The notes under the pieces: model-generated
Told to the model about the DNA's origin: nothing
The model's input: the letters and a program-made list of their open reading frames with translations, nothing else
Database searches by the model: none
From: an uncultured Candidatus Peregrinibacteria bacterium
GTDB taxonomy: Bacteria > Patescibacteriota > Gracilibacteria > Peribacterales > Peribacteraceae
NCBI GenBank assembly: GCA_903822115.1
Contig: CAIJNU010000083.1
Coordinates: 1-27,555 of the forward strand
DNA: 27,555 nucleotides
Reading direction: 5' to 3'
Position numbers and translations under genes: made by a program
Part shown: piece by piece, positions 1 through 7,677 of the stretch
Position numbering within the stretch: position 1 is the stretch's first letter
Layout of the letters: each line of letters begins with the position of its first letter

Positions 1-1341
1 ACCGATCAGGAGCGATCGATTTCCGGTGCCGTCGAGAGCATCCTGCGCTGTCTGATGTGGGCGGGGCTGGCGCCGGACGAGGGTGTGGTGATGGAGAACG
101 GACAAATCGCGCAGCGCGGATCGAAGGGGCCGTATATTCAATCGGAACGTCAGGCGCAGGGGCTCTATCAAACGTACGCCGAGAAGCTGCGAGCATCCGG
201 ACACGCCTATCCCTGCTTCTGCACATCGCAGAGGCTCGAGAAAATGCGCAAGGATCAGGAACTGCGCAAGCAGGCTCCCATGTACGACCGCACCTGCCTT
301 CGACTCTCCCCCGAGGAAATCGAGCGGAGGATCGGCGGCGGCGAACCGTACGTGCTCCGCCTCAAGGTCCCGCACGAACGCAGCATCGAATTCGACGATG
401 CCATCCGCGGAGTGGTGAAGTTTCAGGGGCATGTGGTGGACGATCAGGTGTTGATCAAGAGCGACGGCTTTCCGACGTATCACCTCGCGCATGTCGTCGA
501 CGACCACCTGATGGAAATCGATCTCGTGATCCGCGGCGAGGAGTGGTTGAGCTCGCTGCCCAAACATCTCCTTCTCTTCGAAGCACTCGGTTGGACACCA
601 CCGAAGTACGCGCACGTTCCGCTCCTCCTCAACGCCGATCGCACCAAGCTCTCCAAGCGCGAGAATGCCGTCTCCGTGGAGGAGTACATCGCCAAGGGAT
701 ACCTGCCGGAAGTCCTCCTCAATTTCCTCGCGCTTCTCGGATGGAATCCGGGCACGACGCAGGAATTATTCTCGATCGAAGAGCTCATCGAGCAATTCTC
801 ACTCGACCGTGTGCAGAAGGCTGGAGCCGTATTCGACGTCACGAAGCTAGATTGGCTGCAGGGCCAGTGGATGCGGAAAATTCCGCTTTCGAATTTCACG
901 GAGCGCATTCGACCGCTCGTCCCTCACGCGAAAGACGATGGGGAATTTGAGAGGAAGGCGGCGCTGATTCAGGCGCGCATCACTTTCTTCTCCGAAGCTC
1001 CGCAAATGTTGAGTTTCTTCTACGAACAACCATCCGTAACCATCGACCTCCTCGCCAATGAGAAGCAGAAAGTGAAGAGGGAAGATCTCCCCGCAATCTT
1101 CGACGCACTCACAACGTTCCTCACACCGATCTCCGAGAAGGAGTGGCACGAGGAAAAGATTCTCGCGGAAACGAAGCGCGTGGTGGGAGAAGGGAAGTGG
1201 AAGCTCGGACAATTACTCTGGCCGCTGCGCGCGGCACTCACGGGGCTCCCCTACAGCCCAGGAGCAATCGAAGTGGCCGTCGCGCTCGGAAAGGAAGAAA
1301 CGCTCAAGCGGCTCAGGCAGGCCGCCGTGATCCCGTCGTGA
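1..1341 (+). CDS. gltX: Glutamyl-tRNA synthetase (GluRS), 5' end outside window
   Basis: Class I aminoacyl-tRNA synthetase that charges tRNA-Glu with glutamate in the cytoplasm. The frame is open from base 1 and begins TDQERS, the usual GluRS sequence shortly after the active-site entry, so the N-terminus with the HIGH motif lies upstream and the first ATG here (55) is internal. The class I signature KLSKR is at 646-660, preceded by HVPLLLNADRT. A CFCT segment typical of bacterial GluRS lies near 214-225, and RGEEWLSSLPKH binds the catalytic core. The C-terminal part is the helical anticodon-binding domain. The gene ends with TGA at 1339-1341, and murB starts 2 bp later, so the two are probably one transcript. 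Whether the enzyme is discriminating or charges tRNA-Gln as well cannot be judged from this fragment. Confidence 0.96.
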   Translation, partial: TDQERSISGAVESILRCLMWAGLAPDEGVVMENGQIAQRGSKGPYIQSERQAQGLYQTYAEKLRASGHAYPCFCTSQRLEKMRKDQELRKQAPMYDRTCLRLSPEEIERRIGGGEPYVLRLKVPHERSIEFDDAIRGVVKFQGHVVDDQVLIKSDGFPTYHLAHVVDDHLMEIDLVIRGEEWLSSLPKHLLLFEALGWTPPKYAHVPLLLNADRTKLSKRENAVSVEEYIAKGYLPEVLLNFLALLGWNPGTTQELFSIEELIEQFSLDRVQKAGAVFDVTKLDWLQGQWMRKIPLSNFTERIRPLVPHAKDDGEFERKAALIQARITFFSEAPQMLSFFYEQPSVTIDLLANEKQKVKREDLPAIFDALTTFLTPISEKEWHEEKILAETKRVVGEGKWKLGQLLWPLRAALTGLPYSPGAIEVAVALGKEETLKRLRQAAVIPS

Positions 1342-1343
1342 TT

Positions 1344-2210
1344 ATGGCGATCCAAAAACTCGTGAATATCGGCGCGAAGACGTCCATGAAGATCGGGGGT
1401 TTGGCGCGCTACTTCGCGGAAATTTCGACCAAAGAGAATGTGGAGGAAGCGCAGAGATTCGCGAAAGAAAAGAATGTGCCGCTGATCGTTCTGGGAGCTG
1501 GCTGCAATACCGTGTTCGCCGACGGCACGATCGACGCCCTGGTCATTCAAGTGAAGGCATCCGAAATATTTTTCATGGATGACCAAGTGACGGCCTCGTC
1601 GGGTATCGCGCTCGCGAGTCTCATCACCGCGTGCGCCGATCATGATCTCGATCTCTCCGCTCTCACCGGCATCCCGGGAACGCTCGGCGGAGCGATCGTG
1701 GGAAATGCGGGGCAGGGACCGCAGGGCACATGGATCAATTCCTTCGTCGTATCCGTCTCCGCCTTCGTCGACGGAGCATGGAAATATTTCGAACCGGAGG
1801 AGTGTGATTTTGGCTACAGGGAGAGCGTTTTCAAAACACTGCCTCAAGCGATCGTCTGGACTGTGACCCTGCGGCTCCCCTCCAAACCCAAGGCGAAAAT
1901 CCTCAACGATATCCAGGAACTGATGAAGAAACGCGTGGCATCCCAACCCCATCGATCAACCGCCGGATCTTGCTTCAAGGCCGTTGAGGGAACACCGGCA
2001 TGGAAGCTCATCGATGCAGCCGGACTTCGCGGACTCGCCGTCGGCGGAATCCAGATCAGCGAAAAGCATGCGAACTTTCTCATCAACGCCGATCACGGAA
2101 CTTTCTCAGACCTCCTCTCGCTGATCAAGACCGTACGCAACAAGGTGCCCGCGCTCGACGGCATCGAAATGCGCCTCTACGGGGAGGATGGTCGCATCCT
2201 CAGTGTCTGA
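1344..2210 (+). CDS. murB: UDP-N-acetylenolpyruvoylglucosamine reductase MurB (type II)
   Basis: Flavoenzyme that reduces UDP-GlcNAc-enolpyruvate to UDP-MurNAc with NADPH, the second committed step of peptidoglycan precursor synthesis. The 288-residue protein has the FAD-binding features of the family: GAGCNTVF near residues 51-58, GIPGTLGGAIVGNAG in the middle, YRESVFK, then GSCFK carrying the catalytic Ser/Cys position, and SEKHANFLIN near the C-terminus followed by EMRLYGE. The single-loop layout and length match type II (short) MurB enzymes. ATG 1344 is chosen because it follows the gltX stop by 2 bp and gives the full FAD domain; the same frame stays open upstream inside gltX without similarity. 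No Shine-Dalgarno sequence precedes it, so translation probably re-initiates from gltX. Confidence 0.95.
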   Translation: MAIQKLVNIGAKTSMKIGGLARYFAEISTKENVEEAQRFAKEKNVPLIVLGAGCNTVFADGTIDALVIQVKASEIFFMDDQVTASSGIALASLITACADHDLDLSALTGIPGTLGGAIVGNAGQGPQGTWINSFVVSVSAFVDGAWKYFEPEECDFGYRESVFKTLPQAIVWTVTLRLPSKPKAKILNDIQELMKKRVASQPHRSTAGSCFKAVEGTPAWKLIDAAGLRGLAVGGIQISEKHANFLINADHGTFSDLLSLIKTVRNKVPALDGIEMRLYGEDGRILSV

Positions 2211-2219
2211 GAAAAGCAA

Positions 2220-3068
2220 TCAGAAGGGCAAATCCTCGACTTTGATCTCCGATGCGTACGCGATTTCGGGAACGTCGATTGCGGGAGCAGTTGCGCGCTC
2301 TTTCGCCGCCTGCACGCGAGAGGGAGTGGCGTCGGCCTGTATCGCACCATCGGCCAGAGGATGATGCGTTCCGAGGAGCGTCACGCAGTCCGCAACGATC
2401 TCTGTGGTCGATCGCTTCTGTCCTTCCTTCGTCTCCCAGCTCCTCGTTTGCACGCGGCCAGAAACGTACACGCGATTGCCTTTCTTCACGTGCTTCGCGA
2501 TCTCCTGTGAGAGAGCTCCCCACACCACGACGGAGTGGAATTCCGCTCGCTCGCGATCCGTCCCGGTCGCCTTGTCCTTCCATTTCTCGTTCGTCGCGAC
2601 GCCGAGTGTCAGCACCTGTTGCCCGCTCGTCGTCGTGCGCATCTCGGGATCCTTCGTGACATTGCCGATGACTTCGGCGCGATTGAGCATGCCGGAGAGC
2701 ATCGAACCCTGCTCAGGAGGAGCCATCAGACCGTCCTTGGGATCGAGCATGATCATGTCCATCCCGACGACCTTCGTCTTCGATTTCTTTTCGTTCGTTT
2801 TCTCGTCCTCCCAACTGTCGGTCTGGAGACGACCCGAGATGAAGAGCTGACTGCCCGCGCGCACGTAGCGGCCGGCGACATCCGCCATCGGCCCCCAGAG
2901 TGTGACAACGTGGAAACTCTTGCCCTCGATCATCTCGCCTTTTTCGGATCGAAAACTGTAGGGCACGACAAGGTTCAAATCCGTGACGCTCGTGCCACCG
3001 GGGGTTTGCCTGAGCGTGACGGGTTGTGTTTGATAACCGATAAGGCACACCCGGTTGTAGGAGAACAT
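2220..3068 (-). CDS. ssb: Single-stranded DNA-binding protein with two OB folds
   Basis: Binds single-stranded DNA during replication, recombination and repair. The 282-residue chain holds two consecutive SSB-type OB folds: residues about 1-112 (starts FSYNRVCLIGYQTQPV, contains VVTLWGPMADVAGRYVRAG and ISGRLQTDSWED) and about 127-234 (starts LNRAEVIGNVTKDPEM, contains FHSVVVWGALSQEIAKHVKKG and VSGRVQTRSWE). A 48-residue flexible tail ends in the acidic tip VEDLPF, equivalent to the DDIPF tip that recruits partner proteins. Most bacterial SSBs have one OB fold and act as tetramers. Two per chain is the Deinococcus-Thermus arrangement and would predict a homodimer. The gene is convergent with murB (9 bp apart) and divergent from the exported operon. 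ATG 3066-3068 is the start; no Shine-Dalgarno or clear -10 element is visible. Confidence 0.93.
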   Translation of the reverse strand: MFSYNRVCLIGYQTQPVTLRQTPGGTSVTDLNLVVPYSFRSEKGEMIEGKSFHVVTLWGPMADVAGRYVRAGSQLFISGRLQTDSWEDEKTNEKKSKTKVVGMDMIMLDPKDGLMAPPEQGSMLSGMLNRAEVIGNVTKDPEMRTTTSGQQVLTLGVATNEKWKDKATGTDRERAEFHSVVVWGALSQEIAKHVKKGNRVYVSGRVQTRSWETKEGQKRSTTEIVADCVTLLGTHHPLADGAIQADATPSRVQAAKERATAPAIDVPEIAYASEIKVEDLPF

Positions 3069-3303
3069 GTGAGAGAGGGGGAATGGGAGATGAGGAGGCC
3101 ACGCGCTGTAGCCGGTGCGAGAAACCTACGCTACCGACATTTGCGGACAAAGCGGATGGAAGATGCAAGATAATGAAAATGGTTTCCTACATCATAAATC
3201 AGATTACTGCCAACCATTCTGAAATTTTCGTCAATGCTTCCCTGGAGATTTTGCCATCAGCTCAATGTAAAAACCTGCTCGACTCTGCTATAATCAATAG
3301 ATT
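3069..3303. other. Divergent intergenic region between ssb and the exported operon
   Basis: This 235-base gap is markedly AT-richer from about 3170 onward than the surrounding genes. It holds the extended -10 promoter for the rightward operon at its right edge. No convincing leftward promoter for ssb was seen. A rightward reading frame of 74 codons crosses it but has no family similarity and no start signal, so I do not call it. Confidence 0.6.
3286..3294 (+). promoter_or_regulatory. Extended -10 promoter of the five-gene exported operon
   Basis: TGCTATAAT carries a perfect TATAAT at 3289-3294 and the TGn extension. No good -35 is present at 16-18 bp, as expected for an extended -10. The predicted transcription start near 3301 lies only about 3 nt before the TTG start codon at 3304, so the message would be essentially leaderless. 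Confidence 0.65.
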
Positions 3304-6063
3304 TTGAACACACACCCACGCCATCGATTTTTGGCCTTCCTGCTGCTCACTGCGATGGTGCTCCCGCACATCGCGGCGGCGAAGCTGTATCGCATTCCTT
3401 CCCAGAGAGATTCATCGACGATTCAGAGCGTCCTCACGCAGGACATTCCCAAAGAATTGCAGACCGCCACCTGCGGCTATCCCAAGGATATGAATGCGAG
3501 CGATTCGTACACGGATGTCGAGGGACTCCCACTCAAGCCGAATGCGTGGCCGACTGCAGGAGGTGTGTCGAGTGAGGAGGATAAGAGCAAGCAATACCCT
3601 GATAACGCTTACGGCTTCACGCTCGCGATACAGAAAGACTTCGCCCAGTGCTCGGAACCGCGCAACAACAATCGTCCGTGCAACACGCTCGATAATTGCA
3701 AACAGACATGCGATGGCTTCAATACGAATCCGGACATGCAGTACAAGGTCTACCGCGTCTCCGCATGCACGCGCACCGTATCCGTGCAGGTCGGCACCGA
3801 CACCGACGGCAATCCGATTATGCAAGATCAATCGCAAACGTACGACACCTCCCAGCCCTACCCCGACGATCCTTCCTTCACCCCCGACTGCAATACCTGT
3901 CCCGCGGGATGGAGTGAATCCGACTATGCGTTCGTGGGAACGAAATACCTTTGCACCTCGGATCCGCACGAGCAGGCGCAGTCACTGCAAGACGGTTCGC
4001 GCCTGAGCAGCAATTACGGTTGGGTATGGGAAACGGGGGTGGGCGCCGCAGTGGATTTACCCACGGGCGAGTGCAAGCAGAAGTGGACTGCGGGGGATCA
4101 GAAAGAATGGCCGAATTGCGCCGTCTGCAACGGGGAGGAATGCCGCACGGATCCCAATCACACCCCGCCCCCCGCCTTCACCCCTCTGAACAACGCGCAC
4201 TACGAATCGTTCTACAGGGAATATGTCGCGTCGCACACGCTGACAAACATCCCCGATACCACGACAGAAGATCAGAATCTCAAGGTCACCACGGCATGTT
4301 TTTCGTGGTACAAGGAAGATCTCCATCTCACCGATCCGGGAGACTTCTCATGTGCGATCTACGAACCCAAGCCGATGTTTGAGGAACTGCACAAGCGCAG
4401 AGTCAGCGGAACCGTGGAGCTTCAACCCGCAAACGAAGAGACGACATCCAGCGAGGCACAGGGGGCGTTTAGCTTCGACCTCAAGAAGGCCGGGAGCACG
4501 ATCGCCACACCTGCCGTTCCCCCTCCCGATACGACGCAACCGTTCGGCGAGACGCCGAAGTACGTGACGGTGCTGGAACAACTGGAAAACAAGATGAGCG
4601 GCGTACCGCCGACGGTGGAGATCATCCTGCCACACCTCGATGTGCTCGGTTCGCTCGCCGCTTCCGGCGCGCAGGTGAATGCGTCGGCGACCGGCACGGA
4701 AATGCACGTCGACTTTCCGATGGAGCCGGGACTCCTCGACAAAGTCCAGAGCGCACTCAAGCAGGCGATCTTCTCCCGCATCGAAGAGGAGCCGATCCCC
4801 GTCGTGCTGCCGCTCCTCTCGCCAAGCGAACTCCTCGCGTCGATCAAAGAGTGGGAAGACTGGAAGGGGATCATGAAAGCACAGAAGGGTAACACGGCTG
4901 GCGCCGATGAGGTGATCGCCAAGCTCAAGGCGTACCAGAGCAGCCTCGACAAGTACGCGACGCTCCGCGCAAGTCTCCCCTCATACATCGCCGCAACTCT
5001 CGATCGCAGGGAGCAGCTCACGAAGGCGATCGATACGTGGATCCAATCGCGCATGCAGCCGTATCAGGACGCTCTGGCGAGCAGACAGAAGATGCAGGAT
5101 CTCGTGAATGCGTGGAGCAAATTGAAAGATGCTTCCGCGGCGCTCGCAGCCCAGAATCAGCACTACTGCAAAGCGGACAGCACTACCCCGCCGCTCACGT
5201 GGCTCGAGAGCGCATTCTCACCGCCGGGAGTGGGGCCTAGTCTCTCCGGCAACTTCACGCTCCCGACAATGCCGGACATCCCCAAACATCTCGTCTTCGA
5301 TTTCAGCGATATCTTCATCGAGGGCACAGCGCAGGAAGCCTCGGTGAAGATTCCCGTCCTCATGCCCGTTCTCGTTTCTTTGAAACTCCCGCATCCCCCC
5401 GCGAATAAAGACGGATCTTCCATGCTTCCCGATCTCCCCGATGTCCCCGCTCTTCCCGACCCTCCGCAGGACAAGATCAACGTGCAGAGCGCGTATGGAG
5501 CCGCACCTTCGAATCCTGCGATATCCGAGGCGCAACTCTCGAAATTTATCTCCGACCTTCAGGCGAGAACGACCGAAATTCTCTCTCTGACCGCGCGGTA
5601 CTTCATCTACCTCTGGAATCAGAGCCGCGATCCCACCATCGTTCTCAATACGCTCCCCCAGTACCCGGAAACGCGACTGTGGGACGTGTTCATGCGACTA
5701 TGGTCTCCGGTCGGCGCATTCCTCAAGCAAGACGTCACGCCTCCCGGCGCGATGTCTTCCTCTTCGTCGTCGTCTGTTTGTGCGAAGGATGACGATGCGT
5801 GCCGACTCCGCGAGCAACTGTTGCAAGATCATCTGCGTGTGACGCTCCCGAAAGATTCGCAGAGCTCAAAAATCGACACGCTGCGCGACCAGATGATGGA
5901 GAAGACGATCGAGAAGGACGGCAGTCTCAAGAAGTGGAGCGACAAGACGCCCCCCTACGACATCCGCGCACCGCAGGACCTCTACAACACATTCATAACG
6001 CCGCCATCCGTTCCTCTTGAACACTCATCCGCATCTTCCTCGTCCTCCTCATCCTCGTCATGA
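3304..6063 (+). CDS. Large secreted cysteine-rich protein with polyserine tracts (exported operon gene 1)
   Basis: Unrecognised 919-residue protein. The TTG start at 3304 gives a classic signal peptide: basic n-region (HPRHR), hydrophobic core FLAFLLLTAMVLPHIAA, and an AAA/K cleavage region near residue 26. Starting at the next in-frame ATG would lose the basic region. The first ~360 residues hold about 15 cysteines, some in CxxC-like pairs (DCNTC, NCAVC), suggesting a disulfide-stabilised domain. Residues about 507-621 are predicted helical. Proline-rich stretches follow, then a polyserine run near residue 820 directly before VCAKDDDAC, and a terminal Ser tract. No transmembrane segment is seen after the signal peptide, and no LPXTG. 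The stop overlaps the next gene's ATG (ATGA). It is probably exported and needs an oxidative folding system. Function unknown. Confidence 0.85.
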   Translation: MNTHPRHRFLAFLLLTAMVLPHIAAAKLYRIPSQRDSSTIQSVLTQDIPKELQTATCGYPKDMNASDSYTDVEGLPLKPNAWPTAGGVSSEEDKSKQYPDNAYGFTLAIQKDFAQCSEPRNNNRPCNTLDNCKQTCDGFNTNPDMQYKVYRVSACTRTVSVQVGTDTDGNPIMQDQSQTYDTSQPYPDDPSFTPDCNTCPAGWSESDYAFVGTKYLCTSDPHEQAQSLQDGSRLSSNYGWVWETGVGAAVDLPTGECKQKWTAGDQKEWPNCAVCNGEECRTDPNHTPPPAFTPLNNAHYESFYREYVASHTLTNIPDTTTEDQNLKVTTACFSWYKEDLHLTDPGDFSCAIYEPKPMFEELHKRRVSGTVELQPANEETTSSEAQGAFSFDLKKAGSTIATPAVPPPDTTQPFGETPKYVTVLEQLENKMSGVPPTVEIILPHLDVLGSLAASGAQVNASATGTEMHVDFPMEPGLLDKVQSALKQAIFSRIEEEPIPVVLPLLSPSELLASIKEWEDWKGIMKAQKGNTAGADEVIAKLKAYQSSLDKYATLRASLPSYIAATLDRREQLTKAIDTWIQSRMQPYQDALASRQKMQDLVNAWSKLKDASAALAAQNQHYCKADSTTPPLTWLESAFSPPGVGPSLSGNFTLPTMPDIPKHLVFDFSDIFIEGTAQEASVKIPVLMPVLVSLKLPHPPANKDGSSMLPDLPDVPALPDPPQDKINVQSAYGAAPSNPAISEAQLSKFISDLQARTTEILSLTARYFIYLWNQSRDPTIVLNTLPQYPETRLWDVFMRLWSPVGAFLKQDVTPPGAMSSSSSSSVCAKDDDACRLREQLLQDHLRVTLPKDSQSSKIDTLRDQMMEKTIEKDGSLKKWSDKTPPYDIRAPQDLYNTFITPPSVPLEHSSASSSSSSSSS

Positions 6064-6944
6064 AACGCTTCGCCCTCCCCCTCATCGGCGTGGGACTTCT
6101 CGGATTCGTTCTGATGCGATCCGCGGCGCCCCTGCAGGCGACGGTTGCGACAAATACATCATCGTCTTCATCCTCTTCCTCGCAAGACGCCGGCGACAAG
6201 TGCACTGCGGATATCGACAAGGCGCTGCGAAGGGAACGCTTCCTCTTCGAGACGATGCTGCTTGGCAATCGTCATGCCGCAGAGGAGGGGCCGCGAGCCA
6301 CGCGCGTCGACGAAGATGGAAACACGTGGATCAAGAATACGGATGGGAAGTGGGTGACAAGCGGCAAGGACACGATCACTGATGAGGAGATGGACGGCAA
6401 GACAGCGAAGGATCCTCTCGCGAAGACGGAGGATGTGGATCCGAAGGATGCTGCTATCCGTCCCGGAATCCTCGAGACGCAGAAAGCTCTCACCTCCGAT
6501 CTGATTCCTCCCGTCCTCCAGGGATTCCGCGCATTTCAGTGTCGATTGGAATCGCTCTGCGCGGGCGTCGATCAATCCGCAAATACTCCCGCAAGCTCCG
6601 CGAGCAGTTCGAGCATGAGTGTCATCATCCCGGGATGCCAACCCGTGGAAGAGAAATTAATCGCCAGCTGCCAACCTAGCGCGATCTTCACCATCAACGA
6701 CACTGTGGCCGCACGAACGTACTGCAGGCCGGTCATGAAAGAGTTGACGAGCTACGAGGAATCGCAATTGCTGTTCCTCACCCACGAAGATGCGGCGCAG
6801 AGAACGCTACGGCAGTTCGCCGGATTCCTCGAGCCGCTCCTCGTGAAGCTGCGCTTCCCGTTTCTCTCGCCACTCCAACAGGTCTCGAACTTCATCGGAG
6901 AGTGGAGCTCCGTTTCCTGCTTCCTCCCATACTGTGCCCCGTAA
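6060..6944 (+). CDS. Secreted polyserine protein (exported operon gene 2)
   Basis: Unrecognised 294-residue protein that starts at an ATG overlapping the stop of gene 1 by 4 bp. The N-terminus MKRFALPLIGVGLLGFVLM is a signal peptide or signal anchor, with a likely cleavage site in SAAPLQA (about residue 27). A run of eight serines follows directly, then a Cys-containing helical part (DKCTADIDKALRRERF), a Gly/Asp-rich stretch (DEDGNTWIKNTDGKW) and a second Ser cluster before IIPGCQPVEE. The C-terminus ends SVSCFLPYCAP. There are eight cysteines in total, compatible with four disulfides. No Shine-Dalgarno sequence precedes the start, so translation should depend on coupling to gene 1. The signal region resembles that of gene 3 (LMRSAAPLQA against MLRSASPLGA), suggesting related N-termini. 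Confidence 0.82.
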   Translation: MKRFALPLIGVGLLGFVLMRSAAPLQATVATNTSSSSSSSSQDAGDKCTADIDKALRRERFLFETMLLGNRHAAEEGPRATRVDEDGNTWIKNTDGKWVTSGKDTITDEEMDGKTAKDPLAKTEDVDPKDAAIRPGILETQKALTSDLIPPVLQGFRAFQCRLESLCAGVDQSANTPASSASSSSMSVIIPGCQPVEEKLIASCQPSAIFTINDTVAARTYCRPVMKELTSYEESQLLFLTHEDAAQRTLRQFAGFLEPLLVKLRFPFLSPLQQVSNFIGEWSSVSCFLPYCAP

Positions 6945-7677
6945 CACCTTCCATCGTCGGCGCACATTGCTGGTAATCCTGCTGGGTCTGACCGCCTGCA
7001 TGCTCGCAATGCTCCGCAGCGCATCGCCGCTGGGGGCGGATATATCGGACTCAGGCGCCCCGCCTTCCGTGGGATCGGGAGCAAATCTCGTTGCGTGCGG
7101 CGCAAGCCCCTCGCTCTTTCCTCCGGAGAAGAGTTTGCAATGGGATGACATGTTCCGTGCCCGCGTGAAGGAAATTCTCGATGCGGATGCTACGGTGACC
7201 ATCTCCTGCACGGACAACGCGAAAGCTGTGGCTTCGGATCCTCTGAAGGCGCTGGCGCAGGACATGCCGAAGTGGAAGGACGCACCCATCGACGAGTCGG
7301 ACATGGCGCAGATCCTCCTCGATTATTTGGAAACGTATGGCTGTGCCGAGCGTTCTCGCGCGGACACCATCCTCAATGAAGTTACCGGAACTGCGGGCAT
7401 CGGCTACGAACAGATCGGCACGGCAACGAAGAAGCGCATGGATGACGCGCAAGCGCAGCTCGACGCCACGCGAGAGGCGATGAAGAGGACGCTGCAATTG
7501 CTCATCGGCCGAAGCAAATTACAACCGCTCGACCGATCCTTCACCTGCCTCAACCGATCTTCGAAGGACATCCGCAACATCTTCGGTCTCCTCGCCGAGG
7601 AGAGCGCCTGCGTGCCCGTGCGCACGTGGGACACGAAGACGTCGCTGCGCGATCTCTCTCAAACCACTCTCTGGTGA
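6934..7677 (+). CDS. Secreted helical protein, possible lipoprotein (exported operon gene 3)
   Basis: Unrecognised 247-residue protein. The GTG start at 6934 overlaps the end of gene 2 by 11 bp and gives a basic, hydrophobic signal sequence (NTFHRRR then TLLVILLGLTACMLAML). LTAC fits the lipobox pattern, so lipidation is possible, but the stretch MLRSASPLGAD after it matches the gene 2 signal region, where cleavage would fall later after SPLGA. The mature part is mainly charged helices with five scattered cysteines (ACGAS, ISCTD, YGCAE, FTCLN, SACVP). No transmembrane helix lies outside the signal, and no known domain is seen. The stop overlaps the GTG of gene 4 (GTGA). No Shine-Dalgarno sequence is present. 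Confidence 0.8.
   Translation: MPRNTFHRRRTLLVILLGLTACMLAMLRSASPLGADISDSGAPPSVGSGANLVACGASPSLFPPEKSLQWDDMFRARVKEILDADATVTISCTDNAKAVASDPLKALAQDMPKWKDAPIDESDMAQILLDYLETYGCAERSRADTILNEVTGTAGIGYEQIGTATKKRMDDAQAQLDATREAMKRTLQLLIGRSKLQPLDRSFTCLNRSSKDIRNIFGLLAEESACVPVRTWDTKTSLRDLSQTTLW

Noticed and set aside
3083..3307. 74-codon plus-strand open frame between ssb and the exported operon
   Set aside because: No similarity, no start signal, and it runs through the operon promoter into the first gene's start.
5757..6059. TCN trinucleotide tract near the gene 1/gene 2 junction as a phase-variation switch
   Set aside because: Codons are mixed (TCC, TCG, TCA, TCT) and the period is three, so slippage would only change Ser number, not the frame.
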